A stretch of DNA of 64,000 bases, from NCBI RefSeq assembly GCF_905220365.1, contig NC_061129.1:2232803-2296802 (forward strand). The letters run 5' to 3'. The notes beneath the pieces were generated by a model, which was given only the letters and a program-made list of their open reading frames with translations, did no database searches and was not told the origin of the DNA. The stretch is from Vanessa cardui (taxonomy: Eukaryota; Arthropoda; Insecta; Lepidoptera; Nymphalidae). Positions 60,401 through 64,000 of the stretch are shown piece by piece. The position numbers and the translations under genes are program-made. The first letter of the stretch is position 1; each line of letters begins with the position of its first letter.

Positions 60401-60566
60401 TCAACTTTGATTCTGTAATTCTTAATTTAATATCCCATCTTCTATAAATAGGTCATTATGAAATGAAACCGGATGAAATCTTTTAAACTAACATTACTAA
60501 TCAACAATCACAATGACTCACCTGTGATAGATTGGCTCTCTTGCCTGCAGCTGGTTTTTTAAACAT
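43728..60566 (-). CDS. lgd: Lethal (2) giant discs / coiled-coil and C2 domain-containing protein 1 (14 exons, complete)
   Basis: The coding sequence joins, in transcript order, 60566-60522, 59966-59759, 59237-59021, 57991-57699, 57414-57193, 55958-55867, 55500-55333, 53535-53352, 51881-51743, 50676-50446, 49704-49527, 48261-48110, 45526-45436 and 43847-43728. It totals 2340 nt (779 residues plus TGA), and every junction is GT-AG with phase kept. Residues about 129-187, 247-305, 346-405 and 451-512 are four DM14 domains (pattern LL..R...Y..A...AK..GD...A.....K..D), followed by a C2 domain at about 610-745. This layout and length match the Lgd/CC2D1A family. In flies, Lgd binds the ESCRT-III subunit Shrub/CHMP4 through DM14 domains and keeps Notch trafficking through endosomes in check; that role is family knowledge. 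The start has A at -3. It is transcribed away from Dlic. Exon limits come from reading alone; an extra or alternative exon cannot be excluded. Confidence 0.94.
43969..44415. repeat. Helitron-like dispersed repeat in the lgd 3' flank / intron 13
   Basis: Starts CTAGCTTTTGTCCGCGACTT and TCGTTCGCGTGGA and ends AACTTTCGCCTATATAATAG then TAGTAGGATT, word patterns frequent in non-autonomous Helitrons of Lepidoptera. No autonomous Rep/helicase coding. Assignment rests on resemblance. Confidence 0.55.
45064..45380 (-). repeat. SINE family A, full length, in lgd intron 13
   Basis: It lies between lgd exons 13 and 14 in the same direction as the gene. The head with the B-box is near 45330 and the (AAC)n-type tail at 45064-45090. 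Confidence 0.88.
45436..45526 (-). CDS. lgd: lgd coding exon 13 (C2 domain)
   Basis: Encodes GGWFSKDTLLGTVTVKLAPL and ETQVTIHEAFP, the last C2 strands. The first base completes a glycine codon split with exon 12. The donor is GTGAGT. Confidence 0.92.
46763..47047 (+). repeat. Dispersed repeat family B, near full length, in lgd intron 12
   Basis: Begins GGCAGACGAGCATATGGGCC and ACCTGATGGTAAGTGGTCAC, with CCACCAACCTTGGGAACTAA and GTAGAATATCTGATGAGTGG, and ends in CCTACCACCAAG. A SINE or LINE 3'-end family; its class cannot be fixed from the sequence alone. Confidence 0.85.
47763..48005. mobile_element. pogo/Tigger-like MITE (243 bp) in lgd intron 12
   Basis: Begins CAGTGGAATCCCGGTAATCC and ends GGATTACCTGGGGATCCACT G, imperfect inverted repeats, with TA on both sides (47761-47762 and 48006-48007). 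Internal repeats of 'TAATCCGACA' are typical of pogo-group ends. No transposase frame. Confidence 0.85.
48110..48261 (-). CDS. lgd: lgd coding exon 12 (C2 domain)
   Basis: Encodes EAPVSDRTQLIKDTNSPQYS and NARPCLRVFKRHGIKFEVY. KDTNSPQY is the usual C2 'D.NP.W/Y' turn and FKRHGIKFEV the following strand. 152 nt bridges the phase-0 end of exon 11 and the phase-2 start of exon 13. A SINE lies only about 37 bases upstream of its acceptor. Confidence 0.93.
48299..48582 (+). repeat. SINE family A in lgd intron 11
   Basis: Head CCGAGTGGTTAGAACGCA with B-box GGGTTCAAACCC, body, and AAATTTACAGGCTGTTA end. It is antisense to lgd and starts about 37 bases from the exon 12 acceptor. Confidence 0.87.
48690..48978 (-). 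repeat. Dispersed repeat family B, degraded, in lgd intron 11
   Basis: Inverse copy with CATCAGATGAGTGGCAAGG, ACAGGCACAAGGCTCACTAC and TTATCATCAGGTGGTCCATT. About 110 bases of SINE-free sequence separate it from the family A SINE. Confidence 0.65.
49034..49462 (-). mobile_element. Tc1/mariner-like MITE with internal CRE site (copy 2, intact ends) in lgd intron 11
   Basis: Ends are AATAGGCTATTTGAC and its exact inverse GTCAAATAGCCTATT, flanked by TA-rich dinucleotides compatible with a TA target duplication. It has no coding capacity. TGACGTCA is at 49271-49278. It lies 65 bases from lgd exon 11. Confidence 0.85.
49527..49704 (-). CDS. lgd: lgd coding exon 11 (first half of C2 domain)
   Basis: Encodes PPKFHYENRKFSVIQCNTDL and ELTIVRGIAYNVP, then VDTYVKFEFPYPQ, the first strands of the C2 domain. 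Two AG acceptors are close together; only the upstream one (TTTCAG before TCTAGG) keeps the frame open. The donor is GTAAGT. Confidence 0.92.
49860..50157 (-). repeat. Dispersed repeat family B, near full length, in lgd intron 10
   Basis: An inverted copy of the 46763-47047 element, highly similar over its whole length. It lies just downstream of lgd exon 10 in the sense direction of the gene. Confidence 0.85.
50446..50676 (-). CDS. lgd: lgd coding exon 10 (region between DM14-4 and C2)
   Basis: Encodes FDVISNEDCDPPDDSTISL, then a helical segment (VMSRLHQQLTSQLKLCL and FEHLAVSVKQDLDVVKVAKR). This helical stretch before the C2 domain is conserved in the family. The donor is GTACGC. Confidence 0.9.
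50927..50949 (+). repeat. Poly(A) run of 23
   Basis: An uninterrupted A23 in lgd intron 9 (T-run in the transcript), more than 250 bases from the nearest exon. No target duplication seen, so a simple repeat rather than a clear retroposon tail. Confidence 0.85.
51208..51633 (-). repeat. RTE-like LINE 3' UTR (family C) in lgd intron 9
   Basis: Closely similar to 34932-35310 (same CAAGTGGGCTTTTACAAGCA, TACCACCGGTTCGGAAAGTA and GAACCGGCAAGAAACTCAGT segments), and longer at its 5' side. It abuts the perfect palindrome that starts at 51634. Confidence 0.75.
51634..51675. repeat. Perfect 42-bp palindrome (20-bp arms) in lgd intron 9
   Basis: CACGAGACTGACATTTTGGA, two bases, then its exact reverse complement. 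It begins where the family C LINE fragment ends and is 67 bases from the exon 9 donor. Confidence 0.97.
51698..51709 (+). repeat. Homopolymer run of 12 C (G-run in lgd transcript)
   Basis: Twelve consecutive C on the plus strand, 33 bases downstream of the lgd exon 9 donor in transcript sense. G-runs near donors can act as splicing enhancers (established for short G-tracts), but length polymorphism or sequencing error is also likely here. Confidence 0.85.
51743..51881 (-). CDS. lgd: lgd coding exon 9 (end of DM14-4)
   Basis: Encodes DIERAKEYLRAAKGFDGVLE and the domain's closing VDLRSLPLPP motif. It is much more GC-rich than its flanks. The donor is GTGAGA. In the transcript it is followed by a run of 12 G at 51709-51698 and a perfect palindrome at 51675-51634. 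Confidence 0.92.
52368..52664 (-). repeat. SINE family A in lgd intron 8
   Basis: A full-length copy in the same direction as lgd. The B-box-containing head is at the high-coordinate end (GGGTTTGAACCC on the plus strand near 52600). Confidence 0.88.
52985..53125. repeat. Dispersed repeat, Helitron-like, in lgd intron 8
   Basis: Reads CTGAATGACAACGCACAGCC, AAACCACTGGATCTAGAGCC and TTGAAATTTGGCACA, a pattern of the 'not-yet-translated' repeat kind like family D. Only one copy in this window. Confidence 0.4.
53352..53535 (-). CDS. lgd: lgd coding exon 8 (Pro/Ala linker and start of DM14-4)
   Basis: Encodes an alanine/proline-rich linker (SHASPSKPAPAAPAPSP and onward), then RYQKQLALLLHRQKQF, the first helix of DM14-4. 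The donor GTTCGT is weak, but reading on meets a stop two codons later and the next exon joins in frame to give KKDGDIERAKEYL. Confidence 0.88.
54022..55232 (-). pseudogene. Jockey/CR1-type LINE reverse-transcriptase fragment in lgd intron 7
   Basis: On the minus strand, 55222-54551 reads a reverse-transcriptase segment with AGVPQGCVLSPTLFLLHIND and a catalytic-site-like SADDS (degenerate YADD), then GILGVD. A second frame (54538-54065) continues with MEYCSHLWAGAP, IQRRAARAIDD, LWNQLSPAVFPNRY and KGRQRTCKPPGVADVHGR. A frameshift near 54540 and loss of the 5' half (endonuclease and fingers) make it inactive. It lies in the sense direction of lgd, between exons 7 and 8, and ends in the short AT-rich 3' UTR near 54022. 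Confidence 0.9.
55333..55500 (-). CDS. lgd: lgd coding exon 7 (DM14-3)
   Basis: Encodes exactly 56 codons in phase 0, with QQESKAKEEGNTSKARRMGR followed by IVKQYQDAI, the core of DM14-3, and DELPTP at its end. The donor is GTAAGT. The following intron (1.8 kb) holds a large LINE fragment. Confidence 0.92.
55867..55958 (-). CDS. lgd: lgd coding exon 6
   Basis: Encodes EPTPEPVPEPAGLI and the first helix of DM14-3 (VDEALRQRLACFQ), 31 codons, ending in phase 0 at GTATAT. The acceptor follows an ATATATTACAG tract. Confidence 0.88.
57193..57414 (-). CDS. lgd: lgd coding exon 5 (DM14-2)
   Basis: Encodes RQEEFKAAALASKHAGEKAM and the rest of the second DM14 domain, ending near TQHSAG. Reading through the GTGAAT donor meets an immediate stop, so splicing is required here. 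An (AT)n run lies about 40 bases upstream of the acceptor. Confidence 0.9.
57452..57482 (+). repeat. (AT)n microsatellite
   Basis: About 15 AT units in lgd intron 4, just upstream (transcript sense) of the exon 5 acceptor; likely length-variable. Confidence 0.9.
57699..57991 (-). CDS. lgd: lgd coding exon 4 (end of DM14-1 and Pro/Glu/Arg-rich linker)
   Basis: Completes DM14-1, then encodes a low-complexity linker with repeated PEPREP units in very GC-rich DNA (about 57735-57895), and begins DM14-2 (EGLTFIL). The donor is GTGAGT. The same DNA is open in other frames on both strands because it lacks A/T-rich stop codons; those frames are not genes. Confidence 0.9.
58048..58350 (+). repeat. SINE family A in lgd intron 3, copy 1
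   Basis: Near full length with intact A-like (GATGGCCCAGTGG) and B-like (GGGTTCAAACCC) boxes and a TTACTTTACTTTTTACTTTA tail. It is antisense to lgd. Confidence 0.9.
58655..58952 (+). repeat. SINE family A in lgd intron 3, copy 2, with 11-bp target duplication
   Basis: A full-length copy flanked by AAAACAACTTT on both sides (58644-58654 and 58953-58963). The intact duplication fixes its ends and points to a fairly recent retroposition. Confidence 0.92.
59021..59237 (-). CDS. lgd: lgd coding exon 3 (start of DM14 domain 1)
   Basis: Encodes GDEDDPDLLNELQELAI, a proline-rich linker, and the first half of DM14-1 (TLLQERLSDYTLAEKMAKAN). The exon ends within an arginine codon (AG|A). The next exon completes the domain with FNRGIKTLNDLL, which confirms the junction. 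Confidence 0.92.
59759..59966 (-). CDS. lgd: lgd coding exon 2 (acidic N-terminal region)
   Basis: The acceptor is a CTTTTTCAG tract and the donor is GTTTTT (weak). It encodes FGLLDIPDLDD and an acidic region with the stretch DLSDDDVDLEAELAAI, ending after DEDVS in phase 1. The acidic, non-globular N-terminus with a conserved FGL start is typical of CC2D1 proteins. Confidence 0.9.
60522..60566 (-). CDS. lgd: lgd coding exon 1
   Basis: Encodes the 15-residue N-terminus starting MFKKPAAGKRANLSQ and ends in phase 0 at a GTGAGT donor. The ATG has an A at -3. The short basic start is followed directly by the acidic stretch of exon 2, as usual in this family. Confidence 0.9.
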
Positions 60567-61355
60567 TTTCCGTTCGTAGACGTATACGTTATATTATAAT
60601 GGTTTTAAACGTTTTAGCTAGTACTTGAATACTAAATGCTGGATGTAATAGTAAAACCAATGACATAAACAAGTGACTTGTTTGTTTTCGATAACGTTTT
60701 CACAACAAAGAGTTTTAGATAATTAATATACCCCAATATTATATCAGAAAAATTATTTTCTTACACGTTGTGTATTAAAAATAATTATATTTGCAAGATT
60801 AAATTGCAAATTGTAAAGTAGCATTTCAGAAAACTTAAAGGAAAATGGAAAATTATTCACAAATAACAATGTTCCGTTGAACTGCCATTGTCAAATGTCA
60901 ATGTCTCACTGTCTAATGTCTGGTCTATACTCACTACAATACTTTGCAATCTGTATAATATTGACGAAATGTATATATTTATTAGAAGACGGGAATTGCA
61001 CTTTTTTTGTTTTATTTCATTATTTTAGTACCTATGAAACATTATATAATTATAATGCAGGTTACACATTACATGTAACACATTATTTGCAAATCAAAAG
61101 AAAAAAAAGATACAAAAGCGCAAATATAAAATGTTAAATTCATATAAAATACCGAAACATTTAATTCTTTATCTATTAATTATGAATAAATGCGTGCAAA
61201 TTTTACTTTCTAATTTGTATTTTCATATGACAACAATTATTGAACACGAGTTTTCTCAGTCTGTGCTCTGTCTGTGAGAGTGACGTATGAACAGCCGAAA
61301 CGAAAACGAAAGAAAAGCCTCTTGTGCCGTTGTTATCTTCTATCATTTCTGAAGA
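60567..61355. promoter_or_regulatory. Shared upstream region of divergent lgd and Dlic
   Basis: This gap separates the two start codons and must hold both 5' UTRs and promoters. It contains repeated ATGTC words (60893-60922) and an initiator-like TCAGT at 61256 followed by CTGTG repeats and a TGACGTAT site in the presumed Dlic 5' UTR. No TATA box is clearly placed. Transcript starts cannot be set from sequence alone. Confidence 0.6.
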
Positions 61356-61429
61356 ATGGAGACAAACGGCCAGGCTAATGGGGTTAAATCTAAAAAGAAA
61401 GAGAACGGCGATGGGAAAGATAACTTGTG
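61356..61429 (+). CDS. Dlic: Dlic coding exon 1
   Basis: Encodes METNGQANGVKSKKKENGDG then KDNL, ending two bases into a Trp codon before GTAATT. The polar lysine-rich start is variable in the family; the NLW junction with exon 2 is conserved. Confidence 0.92.
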
Positions 61430-63381
61430 GTAATTGTTCACTGTTCATTTACGGATTACATACAGCATCCATATAGGGTATCCAATGTGTCACACCTACG
61501 TGATGTCAAAGACTCGTACCTGAGAAATATGTGACCTAGCTGCGACGTCTTGCCTTTGTTTGTGATAAAGTAGTAGAATGCAACTTCATTTCACTTGCCG
61601 ATGCGAGAGACTTGACCATGTCTGAAATATTTCGCCACATACGAATTCTGTTTACAGGTCAGCTATATTAGAGGAAGTTCAGAACCAAGGTAACACGAAG
61701 CTGCCCTCCAACAAGAATGTGCTAGTTCTGGGCGACAATGAGACTGGTAAAACCACACTCATAGCTAAATTACAAGGAGTAGAGGATCCTAAGAAGGGAT
61801 CAGCTCTCGAATATGCTTACATAGATGTTAGAGATGAATATCGTGACGGTAAGTTAAACTGACACTAAACCCAATGTAATATCGGCAAAAACATATATAT
61901 TAGTTTAATTATTTACTTTCACTGAGTGTGATCCGCACCAAACTTCATTTATTTGATAACATTCATATTTGGCTCATTGAGTATAGAATGAATAATTAAT
62001 TAAAGCTGTAATATATAACAAGTTATGGTAATAATAACATTGATTCTTACTTATAAATGAGTCATAGTTACTTTATTCTATGAATAAATTTAATTTATAT
62101 ATAAATAAATGTTTTCAATTCCATTTTTATAAAAGTTCTTGTTTATAACTTTAATATTAAAAAAAATCAACCAATCGGATTAAGTAAAATCTTATTAGCA
62201 TTCTTGTTGAATTCCCGATATTACTAGTTTTTTTTGTTTTTCATGATTTTTTTGTCATAATCAATTTAACTGTCTATAGTATATATTTTTCTTAAGCTAA
62301 ATAACCTTAGTTAATTATGTAATTATATATATTGCTAATTTATAAATATGTAATGTCTAATTAATTTAAGTCTATTTAATAAAAACAGTCATTATTTTAA
62401 AGAAACATCAAATTAAACTCATAATTATCTTTATTTTTCATTTATTTTTATATATAATATTTCTTAGCACAGTTCATTTAACATTAACAGAACACTTTTT
62501 AGAAACAATCTATATTTTAAGTATTTTTTATAATCTTCACCCTCGTTTATTGAGCCACACTATCAAATTGCCTAAATATATAGGAAATACTGTAGTACAC
62601 AATATATATAGTATGTTTACTAAATAAAATTAAATTTTTTATAGCCATATATATTGAATACTTGGTATTAAATCAATGAATCTTTATTTATATTTCATAT
62701 AATTATCTCATAGATAACTAAGTAGATCAGATCAACTTATAGATAACTAAATCACAGTCTTAATTAAATACTGGCCGAAATATAAATCACTGACTTTTGG
62801 TAGTTGATGTTATATTTTTCAGTCAAAATGGTTTTTGAAATAGAATTTAAACTAAAAATTGTGCATACAAACTTAAATCTACATGTTTTGTATTAAATGT
62901 AGAATCCTTTTAATGTAGTAAAGAAAAAAGACTTTTTTGTTTTAAAGAATTGAATTATTAATTTACACTAAATATATTTTAAAATTTCAAATTCTCTCTA
63001 TATTTTACTATTATTGATAAATATATATTATGCATATACATATAAGGCGGTGTGAAAGAAGTCAAAGTACTATATTTTATATGAAATATAAAATATACAT
63101 TTTTATCATTTTTTTTATGTTAGTATATTCAATGATTAAACTAATGTATTGTCCATTGTAAAAGTATTTCCTTGCAGACCACACACGGCTCAGTGTATGG
63201 GTACTCGATGGGGATCCCGGACATAAAAATCTCCTCAAATTCGCCTTGAACGAGGAGACATTCCCACACACACTGGTCCTATTAACAGTGGCCATGACAA
63301 CACCATGGGGTGTCCTGGATCAACTACAAAGCTGGGCATCTGTACTCGGTGATCATATAGACAAATTGGATCTCACACCTG
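61356..63381 (+). CDS. Dlic: Cytoplasmic dynein light intermediate chain, first three exons (3' partial)
   Basis: Coding exons 61356-61429, 61658-61848 and 63178-63381 join in frame and give 156 residues plus one base; the gene continues beyond 64000. The product is a non-catalytic subunit of cytoplasmic dynein 1 that links the heavy chain to cargo adaptors (family knowledge). Residues 25-49 (WSAILEEVQ...NKNVLVLG) lead to the P-loop GDNETGKTT at 50-58, followed by LQGVEDPKKGS and EYAYIDVRDEYRD. Exon 3 has LSVWVLDGDPGH (93-104) and LNEETFPHTLVLLTVAMTTP, all hallmarks of DLIC. Members are usually about 490-520 residues, so about a third is here. The ATG has A at -3 and GG follows. The last 619 bases hold no recognisable fourth exon. 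Confidence 0.95.
61658..61848 (+). CDS. Dlic: Dlic coding exon 2 (P-loop)
   Basis: The acceptor is TTTACAG and the donor GTAAGT. It encodes SAILEEVQNQGNTKLPSNKN and the nucleotide-binding-like GDNETGKTT loop. It ends one base into the Asp codon that begins DHTRLSVW. Confidence 0.95.
63178..63381 (+). CDS. Dlic: Dlic coding exon 3
   Basis: The acceptor is CTTGCAG and the donor GTAAGT. It encodes DHTRLSVWVLDGDPGHKNLL through QSWASVLGDHIDKLDLTP. The preceding 1.3-kb intron is AT-rich and I see no gene or clear repeat in it. Confidence 0.95.
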
Positions 63382-64000
63382 GTAAGTTATTCAATTATTT
63401 AAACCTAGAATATGTCTATTGTAAATAAGTTTTTATTTATAATAGATTTAAATCTTTTCCTAAAGAGAAATACTTACAAATAATGTCTTAAGATAATTTG
63501 TATTGTATTTGTATGCATATATTATTATTCATTGAATGCAATGAAGTCATTTACATTACTCAATGTCACATAATAAGTAAGATCAACAACATAAAAGCTC
63601 TATTCTACTTGGTGGATAAATTAGGGTTGGTACAGTAAGCTTTCTTCAAAGCAATAACAAACATTTTATGTAACACGGTTCAGCTTTTCTGTATTCGTAA
63701 ATTGTATGTTGTTTGAAATTTAATATGATTAGTATAAATTTGCTTTTGTATTAAATAATTGTATCTTTAAACACTGCAAAACCATTTGTTAAAAATAGTA
63801 GTCTATTATAATAATGATGCTCTTACATTTGGCAAGAAGTTCTTTTAAATATTGTTTTTAAAATTAGAAGAAACTTTCAATAACATTAATTTAATGAGAG
63901 CAGTTAAAAAATTTAGTAGAATTGCAATATTAAATATAATATTTTTTGTATATTATAAAGTCGCTTTCCCTGTGTCCCTTTGTATGCTTAAATATTTGAC

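Noticed and set aside
1..64000. CRISPR arrays, bacterial operons, integrated phage
   Set aside because: No regularly spaced repeats, no ribosome-binding-site-led gene chains; all evidence is for insect nuclear DNA.

Overview
This is nuclear DNA from a lepidopteran insect, most likely a butterfly. The evidence is two insect genes with short exons and GT-AG introns, a low overall GC content, and dense copies of repeat types common in Lepidoptera: tRNA-derived SINEs, RTE and Jockey/CR1-type LINE 3' ends, hAT and Tc1/pogo MITEs, and Helitron-like repeats. No bacterial or CRISPR features were seen.

Layout. Positions 1 to about 43,700 form a gene-poor, AT-rich region. I find no convincing protein-coding exon there, only two tRNA-Ile(AAU) genes (17347 and 40879), many repeat insertions, and a set of short GC-rich islands that often centre on the CRE/ATF palindrome TGACGTCA. 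Positions 43728-60566, minus strand, hold a complete 14-exon gene for the lethal (2) giant discs / CC2D1 protein: 779 residues, four DM14 domains, then a C2 domain. I rebuilt every splice junction and the reading frame closes through all 13 introns. The introns carry SINEs, a 1.2-kb reverse-transcriptase LINE fragment, several MITEs and a perfect 42-bp palindrome. Positions 60567-61355 are a compact shared upstream region. From 61356 on the plus strand starts the cytoplasmic dynein light intermediate chain gene (Dlic); its first three coding exons (156 residues, including the P-loop) are inside the window and the rest runs off the right edge.

Functional links. lgd and Dlic are divergent neighbours whose start codons are 790 bp apart, so a shared bidirectional promoter is plausible. 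Both proteins act in membrane and endosome traffic (ESCRT-III regulation and dynein cargo transport), but the sequence shows only adjacency.

Most notable structures: 14 exact TGACGTCA sites, including two pairs of locally duplicated modules between 33 and 40 kb; one MITE family that itself carries this site; a hAT MITE nested in a SINE with a perfect 8-bp target duplication; a 195-bp poly(A) retroposon with a 13-bp target duplication; and the perfect palindrome beside lgd exon 9.
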